Notes under the pieces: generated by a model
What the model saw: the letters and a program-made list of their open reading frames with translations, nothing else
Databases searched by the model: none
What the model was told of the DNA's origin: nothing
From: CALELF01 sp045617925
GTDB taxonomy: Bacteria; Synergistota; Synergistia; Synergistales; Synergistaceae
Length of the DNA stretch: 64,000 bases
Assembly (NCBI GenBank): GCA_045617925.1
Contig: JAZLJR010000033.1
Coordinates: 50,148 to 114,147 of the forward strand
Direction: 5' to 3'
Shown here: positions 8,242 to 16,622 of the stretch, in pieces
Layout: each line of letters starts with the position of its first letter
How positions within the stretch are numbered: the stretch's first letter is position 1
Position numbers and translations under genes: made by a program

Positions 8242-9642
8242 ATGAATAAGGTAACAAGAAAAATTAAGGCGTTTCTTTCCCCTGGCGCACAAAATTTGAC
8301 AAGGGGAGCTATCAGACCTCAACTAATTCGTTTCGCTGTGCCACTTGTATTAGCTAATCTGCTACAAGCTCTGTATGGCGCTGTTGACATGATAGTGGTA
8401 GGGCATTTCACTGACCCAGTTGGGCTATCTGCTGTGGCACTCGGCGCAGAATTTATGCACACCATTTCATCTTTTATTATAGGATTTTGTATGGCAGCCA
8501 CCACGATGGTTGGAAATTATTACGGTGCAGGAAAAATAAAAGACATAAAAAAAACTATTTCCACACAATTATCTTTTTCACTTTTATGTGCAATTTTTCT
8601 TTCATGCCTAGTTTGCTTCAACATAAATGAATTTGTTAGTTTTCTTGGCACTCCTCAAGAAAGCTTTTCTGTAACAAGAGATTATGTCTTTATCTGTTCT
8701 GTTGGGCTTGTAACAGTACTTTTTTACAATGGTATTGCTGCCATCTTTCGTGGCTTTGGCGATTCAATATCACCACTCATATTTGTCGGCGTTTCCTGCA
8801 TGCTGAATATTTTTGGCGACCTGTTGCTTGTTGGTATTTTTCATCTTGGAGCTGCAGGAGCTGCCTATGCCACTGTTGTTTCACAAGGGTTGTCCGCATA
8901 TTTGGCTTACCACTATGCAAAAGCAAGAGATTATCAAATCAGCAGCGGAAGAAAACTATTCAAAATGCACCGTGAAAAACTCGTGCGAATTTTACGCCTT
9001 GGACTTCCCAGTGCTATTCAGTTTAGTATTGTAGGGCTTTCCTTTATTTTTATTGTTAGACAGGTAAGTCAATTAGAGGGGGTTGCCGGCGCTGCTGGCT
9101 GTGGCATTGTAACAAAGCTTGATGGTTTTGCGATGTTGCTCCCTATGAGCTTTAGTCTTGCAACAAGTGCGATGGTTTCTCAATGCATCGGAGCAAGAAA
9201 ATACATTAGAGCAAGAAATGTCCTAAAAGAATCCATAATACTCTGTGCTTCTTTTGGCATAGTAATTCTTGCTGCTCTAGAGTTATCCCCAGAGTTTTTT
9301 ATAAACATTTTTACAAATGAATCGGAAGTTGTCCTAAAAGCCGTTCAGTATCTAAGGTCTTTTGCTTTTGACGTTTTGCTGGTATGTTTTGTTTTCTCTT
9401 TTGGTGGGTTCTTTATGGGCACTGGGCGCACAGAAATCCCAATGGCAGTTGGCATCTTAACAGCAATCATTAGGATTCTTGCAAGCTATATGTTAAGCAA
9501 CACGAAAAATCCAACCATGACCACCCTTGGTTTTGCTCCTCCTCTTACATCACTCATACAAATTTTCATATTCATTGTTATATTTTACTGGCAAACGAGA
9601 AACGTAAGTTTAATCCCTAAAAACAAGCAACGTAACAATTAA
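8242..9642 (+). CDS. MATE family multidrug/cation efflux protein
   Basis: This 466-aa integral membrane protein has about 12 hydrophobic segments in two similar halves. The start is typical of the DinF/NorM-like MATE family: IRPQLIRFAVPLVLANLLQALYG and VDMIVVGHF. MATE transporters export drugs or metabolites in exchange for Na+ or H+. The substrate cannot be deduced. The gene has an AGAAGAG Shine-Dalgarno and its own promoter-like sequence, and is monocistronic. No terminator was seen before the rpmB promoter. Confidence 0.9.
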   Translation: MNKVTRKIKAFLSPGAQNLTRGAIRPQLIRFAVPLVLANLLQALYGAVDMIVVGHFTDPVGLSAVALGAEFMHTISSFIIGFCMAATTMVGNYYGAGKIKDIKKTISTQLSFSLLCAIFLSCLVCFNINEFVSFLGTPQESFSVTRDYVFICSVGLVTVLFYNGIAAIFRGFGDSISPLIFVGVSCMLNIFGDLLLVGIFHLGAAGAAYATVVSQGLSAYLAYHYAKARDYQISSGRKLFKMHREKLVRILRLGLPSAIQFSIVGLSFIFIVRQVSQLEGVAGAAGCGIVTKLDGFAMLLPMSFSLATSAMVSQCIGARKYIRARNVLKESIILCASFGIVILAALELSPEFFINIFTNESEVVLKAVQYLRSFAFDVLLVCFVFSFGGFFMGTGRTEIPMAVGILTAIIRILASYMLSNTKNPTMTTLGFAPPLTSLIQIFIFIVIFYWQTRNVSLIPKNKQRNN

Positions 9643-9687
9643 AATTGAGTATGAAGCCATTAACACCTATAGTTTGTAAAATTCCTA

Positions 9688-9715
9688 TTGATTTTTTTTA
9701 GTTTTTTGTTATAAT
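9688..9715 (+). promoter_or_regulatory. putative rpmB promoter
   Basis: TTGATT (9688-9693) and TATAAT (9710-9715) are 16 bases apart, with a T-rich spacer. The leader to the rpmB ATG is about 40 bases. Confidence 0.7.
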
Positions 9716-9762
9716 TCACGAGTTATGTATTTTGCATACGGTTTTAGCAAGGAGGTAGGATT

Positions 9763-9963
9763 ATGTCAAAATTTTGTGATTTATGTGGAAGAGGTCCAGT
9801 AACAGGTAACGCAGTTAGCCACTCAAACCGTCACACAAGACGTCGCTGGGCGATTAACCTTCAAACAGTTCGTATTGACGATCCTTTCAACGGAGGAACA
9901 CGCAGAATAAAGGTTTGCACAAAGTGCCTTCGTTCACAGTTCGTTCAAAGAGCGACAAGATAA
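9763..9963 (+). CDS. rpmB: 50S ribosomal protein L28
   Basis: L28 (66 aa), a large-subunit protein. It begins MSKFCDLCGRGP and contains CTKCLRS near the C-terminus, the two CxxC pairs of the zinc-binding (C+) form. An ideal AAGGAGGT Shine-Dalgarno precedes the ATG. It is a single-gene unit with its own promoter and terminator, away from the main ribosomal operon, as is usual. Confidence 0.97.
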   Translation: MSKFCDLCGRGPVTGNAVSHSNRHTRRRWAINLQTVRIDDPFNGGTRRIKVCTKCLRSQFVQRATR

Positions 9964-9976
9964 TTAGAAAAAATCA

Positions 9977-10008
9977 CGAGCCTATATAAAATAAGGCTCG
10001 TTTTTTTA
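9977..10008 (+). terminator. rpmB terminator
   Basis: A CGAGCC / GGCTCG stem (9977-9982 and 9995-10000) is followed by seven T residues. Confidence 0.9.
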
Positions 10009-10028
10009 TTATTGGTATTTTTTTAGAT

Positions 10029-10066
10029 AAAGAGTGCGATTACCACAGATGGTAACCGCACTCTTT
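10029..10066. terminator. terminator at the end of the dcw/ftsK operon
   Basis: A long stem, AAAGAGTGCGATTACCA against TGGTAACCGCACTCTTT with one wobble/mismatch, lies just after the ftsK stop codon. It is T-rich on the plus-strand side and weaker on the minus side. It ends the leftward ftsK transcript and may back up the rpmB terminator. Confidence 0.75.
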
Positions 10067-10073
10067 TATATTT

Positions 10074-12386
10074 TTATTTCATTGCTCTATCAAGCATATC
10101 AGCCGCAGTTTCTTCATCCACCAAAATTTCCCTTGGGCGAGAACCATCAGCTTCACCAATTATGCCAATTTGCGAAAGCATATCTATAAGCCGTGATGCA
10201 CGGCTAAAACCTATTCGAAGTCGGCGCTGAAGTCCACTTGCAGAAGCCACGCCAGTTGCCATAATTGTGTCAAGTGCTTGTGGCAAAAGCTCGTCATCAT
10301 AGACAGCATCTTCAATATTACCAGAATTCTCACCTTGCAAATCAATGTCAATAAACTGAGGCTCACCAAAACAATCCTGTATATAATCCAACCATGTCAA
10401 AAGAATTTTTTCGTCTATCCATGGCGATTGAATTCTAATGGCTTTTTTAAACTTTGTTGAGGAACAAAGCATATCTCCTTTGCCGAGGAGTTTTTCTGCT
10501 CCGGCTGAATCCAAGATAGTCCTGCTGTCTGCCACGCTTGGCAAGGTAAATGCCACACGGGAAGGAATGTTTGACTTAATGAGTCCTGTAATGACATTAA
10601 CAGACGGACGTTGTGTCGCAAGAATGAGGTGAATACCCGTTGCCCTTGCCATTTGTGCAAGACGGCACACATAGTCTTCAACTTCCCTGGCTGCTGTCAT
10701 CATCAAATCTGCAAACTCATCAACAACAATCACAATATGAGGGAGCTTGTCTTTTGGCAACACCTTTGCATTGTAACCTTCCAAATTACGAACTCGAGCG
10801 CAAGCAAAAATTTTATATCTCTCTTCCATTTCACGCACGAGGTATGCAAGCGCCGCGACAGCTTTCTTTGAATCAGTTACTGGTGGAATGAGCAAATGTG
10901 GCAAGTTATCATACATTGCCATTTCTACACGTTTGGGGTCAACAAGAATCATTCTGAGTTCATCTGGCGTGCGCTTTGAACAGAGTCCAACTATGCAGCA
11001 GTTAACAAAAACGCTTTTCCCAGATCCTGTCGTTCCTGCCACAAGCATGTGTGGCATTTCCTCAAGTGCCACAACCACAGGGTCACCATTAACGGCAACA
11101 CCAAGTGGCAAGGGCAAATTTGCCTTACTTTCGGAGAAGGAGGGCTCTTCAATAATTGTTCTTAGAGGGATACCGCGACGTTTGGGATTTGGGATTTCTA
11201 TTCCTACATACGGTTTGCCAGGAATTGGTGCTTCTATTCTCAAGGATGAAACTGCCATTGATAAGGCAATATCATTAGCAAGGGAAACTATTTTGCTAAC
11301 CTTGACTCCTTCATTCGGTTGTATTCTAAATTGAATAACAGTAGGCCCCACTAGGGTTTCCGCCAAACTTGAAGGACTGTCAAAAAGTGTAAGCGTCTTT
11401 ATAATTTTTTCGCCAAGTGGTTTTAGAAAATCCAATTCGCCACCAGTTTCACGAACTTCAGCCGGACCAAATAAATCCAAAGGCGGTGGGAAAATGCCTC
11501 TCTTATATTTTTTTTGACTTCCTTCAAATTCAAAATATGGTTCTTCCTCTCCAGTGGGAATAACTTCCTCTGTTTCTTCCGCAAATAACTTTGATTGACC
11601 TTGCGTAGTTAAATTTTTAACGTTCTTTACGATTTTCTTATCGCTTTGCCCTTGTAATTCTTGCAACTGAGCTACATCAGAGTCGTCAAGATAAGCATCA
11701 TCATACGTATCTTCACTATCAATTTCTTCCTCATCATAGAAATTCTTAACTTTCTTGTTCAATTTTAAATTTAAAATTTTCTTCATCCTCGCAAATAAGT
11801 CAACGAAGAAAGAAAGCGTAGAACTAAAGATTTGTTTTGTTACGCCAAGACTCGTTAAAATGCCTGTTAAGGAAAGAAAAATAACTATCACAATGCCGAA
11901 TGGGCCAATTACTGCATGCAACCATGTGGCAAAAAATCGTCCAAAGTCTCCTGCAGTAAGAAGCGGGCTTGTGATAAGTCTTGTATAAGCATCTATCACA
12001 CCAACAGACGCAAACAGAAAAATAGATAAAGAGACAGTAAGGCCAATAGATCTAAACGGCATTACAAGCCTGTCATTTATCATGAACGATGCAAAAAAAT
12101 ACATAAAAAAAAGTACAGGAACAACAGCAACCCCGCCTAGCATTGTTAAAAGCACAAATGCTATTGAATTACCAAGTTTTCCCGTGTAATCATTAAAAAA
12201 GAACGATATAAGCACAAAAAACAAAAAAGCGAATGCCAACACACAAAACACTTTAGAAAGCAAACGGCAAATTGCCTCTGTGCTTTTAAAAGTGTCATTT
12301 AAAGATGATAACATTCTTGAAACAAAGCTAACGTTCTGCTTCGCCTGCTGTAATTTTCGTTTTTGCGACATTCGCTGCTGTGCCAT
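10074..12386 (-). CDS. ftsK: DNA translocase FtsK/SpoIIIE
   Basis: This septal DNA pump moves chromosome termini out of the closing septum and coordinates dimer resolution. The 770-aa protein has four membrane segments in residues ~47-183. An acidic linker (EEEIDSEDTYDDAYLDD) follows, then the alpha/beta motor domain with Walker A GTTGSGKS (451-458) and Walker B VVDEFADLM. A C-terminal winged-helix gamma domain (LQRRLRIGFSRASRLIDML) reads KOPS-type DNA signals. GGAG precedes the ATG. It lies 22 bases after tldD and is the last gene of the dcw-linked run. Confidence 0.96.
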   Translation of the reverse strand: MAQQRMSQKRKLQQAKQNVSFVSRMLSSLNDTFKSTEAICRLLSKVFCVLAFAFLFFVLISFFFNDYTGKLGNSIAFVLLTMLGGVAVVPVLFFMYFFASFMINDRLVMPFRSIGLTVSLSIFLFASVGVIDAYTRLITSPLLTAGDFGRFFATWLHAVIGPFGIVIVIFLSLTGILTSLGVTKQIFSSTLSFFVDLFARMKKILNLKLNKKVKNFYDEEEIDSEDTYDDAYLDDSDVAQLQELQGQSDKKIVKNVKNLTTQGQSKLFAEETEEVIPTGEEEPYFEFEGSQKKYKRGIFPPPLDLFGPAEVRETGGELDFLKPLGEKIIKTLTLFDSPSSLAETLVGPTVIQFRIQPNEGVKVSKIVSLANDIALSMAVSSLRIEAPIPGKPYVGIEIPNPKRRGIPLRTIIEEPSFSESKANLPLPLGVAVNGDPVVVALEEMPHMLVAGTTGSGKSVFVNCCIVGLCSKRTPDELRMILVDPKRVEMAMYDNLPHLLIPPVTDSKKAVAALAYLVREMEERYKIFACARVRNLEGYNAKVLPKDKLPHIVIVVDEFADLMMTAAREVEDYVCRLAQMARATGIHLILATQRPSVNVITGLIKSNIPSRVAFTLPSVADSRTILDSAGAEKLLGKGDMLCSSTKFKKAIRIQSPWIDEKILLTWLDYIQDCFGEPQFIDIDLQGENSGNIEDAVYDDELLPQALDTIMATGVASASGLQRRLRIGFSRASRLIDMLSQIGIIGEADGSRPREILVDEETAADMLDRAMK

Positions 12387-12408
12387 TAATTTTCTCCGTT
12401 TCTTTTAT

Positions 12409-13797
12409 CTACAATTCACTTCCACCAACTGTCATATTTTCTATCAAAATTGTTGGTTGTCCGTCCGTAACATAGGCAGTCTGTCCATTTTTCCCGCAAT
12501 AGCCTGGATCAAGCCTCATATTATTTCCCAGTGCTTTTATTTGCATAAGTGATTTCGGACCATTTCCAGTCAAGGTTGCCCCCTTAACTGGTCTTGTAAT
12601 TTTTCCATTTTCTATCAGGTAACCTTCCGTTACATTAAACACAAAATTACCACTTGTGGCATCGACTTCGCCACCGCCCATTTTCACAACATAAAGTCCA
12701 TTCCTTGCTAACTGTAACATCTCATCTAAACTTGTGCTTCCAGAAGCAAGAAATGTATTGCTCATCCTTGGAATGGGTAAATATTTGTATGACTGTCTTC
12801 TGCCATTCCCCGTAAGGTCATAACCATACAAAAGACTTGTAGAAATATCTGTCATATAACTTTTTAAAATTCCATTTTTAATTAAAACAGTTTTTTTTGC
12901 CATTGTTCCCTCGTCGTCAAAATCGTATGAACCAAAGGCACCATCTATTGTTGGATCATCTATCATTGTCACATAATCAGGAGCGACACATTCGCCAAGT
13001 TTACCGGCAAAAACAGAACTTTCCTTTTCAATAATATCTGCTTCTAAACCATGTCCACAAGCTTCGTGAATAATTGTGCCACCAGCTTTACCATCTAAAA
13101 CAACATTCATTACTCCTGCTGGGCAAGGGGTAGCCTCAAGCATCAATATCGATCGGCGAAACACCTTTTCTGCAATAGCAAGCGCTGTATCATCTTGCCA
13201 AAAATTTTCTTCGGATAAGGTGGAGCAACGCCTCTCTGAAGCAGTTTCAAGACTCCCGTTTTTTTCTACAACACACCCTACACTAAAAACTGTATTAGCG
13301 CAATCTCTACATATAATGCTACCATCGCCCTTTATAATTACAATTTGTTTTTTTGCAACACTGTAGGATAAGCTTGTATGTTTGATGTATTTTGAAGCGC
13401 AATCCAGCTGTCTAAACCTTTCCGCCAGTGAGGGGAAAAAATCAAAGTTTGGTCTTGCAAGATTTAGCTCATCAGAAAATATGCTAGTGTCATTTGATTT
13501 GTCGGCAAAACTTTGTTTTTCACCAGAAATTTCTGCAACTTTTCCAATAGCAGAGAGTGCATTGTTTAATGTCGTACCATCAGACGAGGAAAGAAAACTA
13601 TGACCATTCTTTATAACTCTGGCTCCCACGCCATCAGCTATTCCGGAAGTCACCTGTTCTATCTTGCCGTTTTCAAAGCGCAAAGAATGTGTAGCCGATT
13701 TCTGTAAATAGAGGTCTGCATAGGATGCATATTTTTTGCAACGAAGAACTGCTTCTTGCAAAATTAATATATCGTCAGTATAAAATTTATCGTTCAT
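12409..13797 (-). CDS. tldD: TldD/PmbA family metalloprotease
   Basis: A TldD-like peptidase of 462 aa. The zinc site HEACGH (244-249), followed by GLEAD, matches the HExxxH helix that defines the catalytic TldD subunit. In E. coli TldD works with TldE to trim unfolded peptides and process microcin and CcdA. No TldE-like partner is present in this window, so this may act alone or with a distant partner. The start overlaps the preceding small gene by 11 bases, indicating translational coupling within the division cluster. Confidence 0.9.
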   Translation of the reverse strand: MNDKFYTDDILILQEAVLRCKKYASYADLYLQKSATHSLRFENGKIEQVTSGIADGVGARVIKNGHSFLSSSDGTTLNNALSAIGKVAEISGEKQSFADKSNDTSIFSDELNLARPNFDFFPSLAERFRQLDCASKYIKHTSLSYSVAKKQIVIIKGDGSIICRDCANTVFSVGCVVEKNGSLETASERRCSTLSEENFWQDDTALAIAEKVFRRSILMLEATPCPAGVMNVVLDGKAGGTIIHEACGHGLEADIIEKESSVFAGKLGECVAPDYVTMIDDPTIDGAFGSYDFDDEGTMAKKTVLIKNGILKSYMTDISTSLLYGYDLTGNGRRQSYKYLPIPRMSNTFLASGSTSLDEMLQLARNGLYVVKMGGGEVDATSGNFVFNVTEGYLIENGKITRPVKGATLTGNGPKSLMQIKALGNNMRLDPGYCGKNGQTAYVTDGQPTILIENMTVGGSEL

Positions 13798-14017
13798 TCT
13801 TTAGCTCTACGACATTTATGCCCTCATTTTTCAATGAGGTCATAAGATCCTTAACATAATTTTCTAAAAACTTTGTTGTATATATTGCTACATGTCCTTG
13901 TTTTGCATCAATTGTTTCAAGTAGCGCTAATTCATCACACGCATCTATTATCCAGCTTATGTAAAATATCTCGTTTTTAGGCACTATATATTCCAGTTTC
14001 ACCGTAGGAAAAGCCAT
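13787..14017 (-). CDS. small DUF4911-like protein
   Basis: A 76-aa soluble protein (MAFPTVKLEYIVPKNEIFYISW...). Its length, sequence style and position between mltG and tldD fit what I recall as DUF4911; this is family recognition from memory and should be checked by profile. The pattern of alternating strands and helices ending in a conserved-looking IYTTKFLENYVKDL resembles a small ferredoxin-like fold. AAAGGT within the mltG end serves as Shine-Dalgarno. It overlaps tldD by 11 bases. Function unknown. Confidence 0.7.
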   Translation of the reverse strand: MAFPTVKLEYIVPKNEIFYISWIIDACDELALLETIDAKQGHVAIYTTKFLENYVKDLMTSLKNEGINVVELKNER

Positions 14018-14023
14018 TCAATT

Positions 14024-15067
14024 TTACCTTTGGTTACGAAGATGTTCTTCATACGTTTTTGCAAACAAAGTATGTCCATCAGGCTTTGAATAAAAATACA
14101 AGTAATTCGTCTTACGAGGCGAAATTGCTGCCTTCCAAGAGGGAAGAGACGGAATACAAATAGCCATTGGCGGTAAACCTTTATTCTTGTAAGTGTTATA
14201 GGGTGAATTGATAGTAACATCTTTATAGCTCAACCGCTTTTTTGTCACACCCATTATCTTCCAAGCATACATAACTGTGGCACAACATTGCAGGGGTTTC
14301 CCTCTACTTAATCTGTTATGCAAAACCCCAGCAACCGTTGGTCTTTCATCATCAATCATCGCTTCTAGCTCAACTATAGAAGCCAAAACACCAAGCTTAA
14401 GGACTCTATTTGTTAAATGTTTTTCTTCCAGTAATGGTAAAATCTTTCTTGTCCACTCAATGGAAGCAAGCCGAACAACCTCATCTGCAAGGTCGCTAAC
14501 TTCATTTGCGTAATAAGTATCTGGAAAAAGAAAAATAAATCGTAATTTCACGTCTTTTGGCAGAATGCCACGAATTTTCTTTGGAAAATTCGTTTTGTCT
14601 GCCATTGCTTTGTAAAGAGCATTTTTTTGATTATATTTTCTTTCAAACATATTTTCAAGATCACACAGTGCAGTTCCAGGAATAATTGTGAACTCTATCC
14701 TAACAGGGGGCGTGGTCAGCAGTTGAGTAGCTACATTTTTTGCCGAAGCACGCCGTAACTTATACGTTCCATACTGTATCTTTTTGTCTAAGCCATATTT
14801 CACCATATATTTAGACATTGATTTTGCACTATGGACAATTCCAGCCTTTTGTAAAATATGTGCAACTTGTTTTGCATTCACACCTCGTGGAATTGTAACC
14901 TGAATTTCTGCCAAGTTGTCATATACAAGCTCGGGGTAATTATTTTTTATATAATCAAAAACAATAAGCACAAAAAAAATTGAGGCAATAACTGTAACTA
15001 TTATTGCCAAATTAACATCTCTTTTGTTTTTTCTGTAAAACTTGCGAAAAGGTTCTAAATTCACCAC
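14024..15067 (-). CDS. mltG: endolytic murein transglycosylase MltG (YceG-like)
   Basis: MltG cuts nascent glycan strands at the outer face of the inner membrane and sets their length. The 347-aa protein has one N-terminal membrane anchor (about residues 20-38) and a LysM-like region. The catalytic YceG domain contains LASIVELEA (228-236, catalytic Glu within), then ERPTVAGVLHNRL and NTYKNKGLPP. The usual LQxDPTVxY segment is LQCCATVMY here, an oddity. The gene starts 21 bases after the radical SAM gene and is followed 6 bases later by the small DUF4911-like gene. Confidence 0.93.
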   Translation of the reverse strand: MVNLEPFRKFYRKNKRDVNLAIIVTVIASIFFVLIVFDYIKNNYPELVYDNLAEIQVTIPRGVNAKQVAHILQKAGIVHSAKSMSKYMVKYGLDKKIQYGTYKLRRASAKNVATQLLTTPPVRIEFTIIPGTALCDLENMFERKYNQKNALYKAMADKTNFPKKIRGILPKDVKLRFIFLFPDTYYANEVSDLADEVVRLASIEWTRKILPLLEEKHLTNRVLKLGVLASIVELEAMIDDERPTVAGVLHNRLSRGKPLQCCATVMYAWKIMGVTKKRLSYKDVTINSPYNTYKNKGLPPMAICIPSLPSWKAAISPRKTNYLYFYSKPDGHTLFAKTYEEHLRNQR

Positions 15068-15088
15068 ACTGCTCCTTATAAAAAATTT

Positions 15089-16600
15089 TCAAGAAAAGTT
15101 ATTTTTCAAAACTTCTTTTGTTTTTGCCCTATCGCACGCAGGCAGTTTTTTTTGTTCTGAATTTATATTATCACACAATTTGCAAGAATCTTCAATCGAG
15201 CACCAAGATAAATTATATTCTTCTTCCGCCTCTTTTGCACTGGAAAAATTTATGGTGACTATGCGCTTCTTAAATTGACGTAGTGCTTTTGTAATAAGAA
15301 CATAACGCCTTTTTATTTCATTTTTGCCAATAAATTGTTCGTCTTCCCATAATGTCCAAGGTTTGGGGACAAAAGGATTTATCGTGCATGTCAAAGACAA
15401 ACCTGTAGCTTCAGTTATCGCTTCGCAAAAAGCAGGAATTGCCTTAACGTCTTCATCCGTTTCCCCCGGCAAGCCTATCATAAAATAAAGCTTCACTTTA
15501 GTAATTCCAAAACTTTTCGCTAAAATTAGCTTCTCTATAATGAGTGCATTGGTAAATTTTTTGCCACATAAAAAACGAAGCGATTCATTCGCAGTTTCAG
15601 GTGCAATGGTAATACTCTTGTGCCCATTTGAGGCAAGTGTTTCAAGCACATTATCAGAAAGTCTATCTATACGAAGAGAGGCAAAGGACACTGGCAAGTT
15701 TTTTTTCTTCAAGAGCACCAAAAGTTTATCCAGTGCATAATAGTCACCTGCCTCTGGAGTGACGAGTCCTATATTATGATCTGGAAATTTTTCGCAAATT
15801 GTTTCAACTACATTACTTATCTTTTCAAAATTCTTTTGGCGACACTTCCCAAAGCAGGCAGGAAGAGTGCAATATGCACAATTTCTTACACACCCTCTCT
15901 GTAACTCAAGCAAAATGCTTTTGCCAAGCACAGCATTAGGAGTAGAAAAGGTGCTTACTCCAGGATAAAAATCGCAATTCAAATCAAGATCACGCGAAAT
16001 TTTTAACTTCCTAATTAACTTTCCCTCGTTAATGTCCACTGGTGGCACAAACACGCTTTCGTTTTGAGCCAATTTGCTCCACAATTTTTCTCTATCATCA
16101 TGCGAGAAGTAAGAACGGAGGGATTTCACTACACTGTCAAGCTCTTGCACTCCATCTCCGAGTATAACAAAATCACAAAATGCGGTTAATGCAAGTGGAT
16201 TAATATATGTTATGGCACCACCAACACCAATTAATGGAAATCCTTTCCCTGCTCTTTCACGAGGTGACAACGGTATGTTTGCATTTTTTATCCACAATAA
16301 GAAATTTTTTACATCACACTCGTAAGAAATCGTGGCAGTTATAACAGAAAATCGTTCCAACATCGTATCATTATCAATTGAACGATACGGAACGGGCGAT
16401 ACACAAAATCTTTCAGCCGCCACACCCTTACTACGCAAAAAAGAGAAAATAAATTGCCACCCAGAGCTTGAAGCTGCAACGGAATAATCATTTGGGAAAA
16501 GCACCGCCCATGGCAAGTCGCCTCCCGAAGGAAGCAACCTCTGCCAAAGCTCAATTTCCCGCAATTTTTGATTTGTCTCCCAGTGAGACATCCTTTTCAA
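15089..16600 (-). CDS. radical SAM protein with N-terminal B12-binding-like region
   Basis: This 503-aa protein has the radical SAM cluster motif CVRNCAYC (C237, C241, C244), binding a 4Fe-4S cluster and S-adenosylmethionine. The first ~200 residues (WAVLFPNDYSVAASSSGWQF, then IGVGGAITYINPLAL and FVILGDGVQEL) look like the cobalamin-binding-type domain of many such enzymes, but without the full DxHxxG signature. The C-terminal part has CSIEDSCKLC. The reaction is unknown. It lies 22 bases after ftsZ and upstream of mltG, so it is expressed with division genes. The longest frame starts at TTG 16600; an ATG at 16591 is possible, but AAAAGG directly adjoins it, so the start is uncertain. Confidence 0.85.
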   Translation of the reverse strand: MKRMSHWETNQKLREIELWQRLLPSGGDLPWAVLFPNDYSVAASSSGWQFIFSFLRSKGVAAERFCVSPVPYRSIDNDTMLERFSVITATISYECDVKNFLLWIKNANIPLSPRERAGKGFPLIGVGGAITYINPLALTAFCDFVILGDGVQELDSVVKSLRSYFSHDDREKLWSKLAQNESVFVPPVDINEGKLIRKLKISRDLDLNCDFYPGVSTFSTPNAVLGKSILLELQRGCVRNCAYCTLPACFGKCRQKNFEKISNVVETICEKFPDHNIGLVTPEAGDYYALDKLLVLLKKKNLPVSFASLRIDRLSDNVLETLASNGHKSITIAPETANESLRFLCGKKFTNALIIEKLILAKSFGITKVKLYFMIGLPGETDEDVKAIPAFCEAITEATGLSLTCTINPFVPKPWTLWEDEQFIGKNEIKRRYVLITKALRQFKKRIVTINFSSAKEAEEEYNLSWCSIEDSCKLCDNINSEQKKLPACDRAKTKEVLKNNFS

Positions 16601-16622
16601 GGTATATGTTGCTGTCTTCAGT

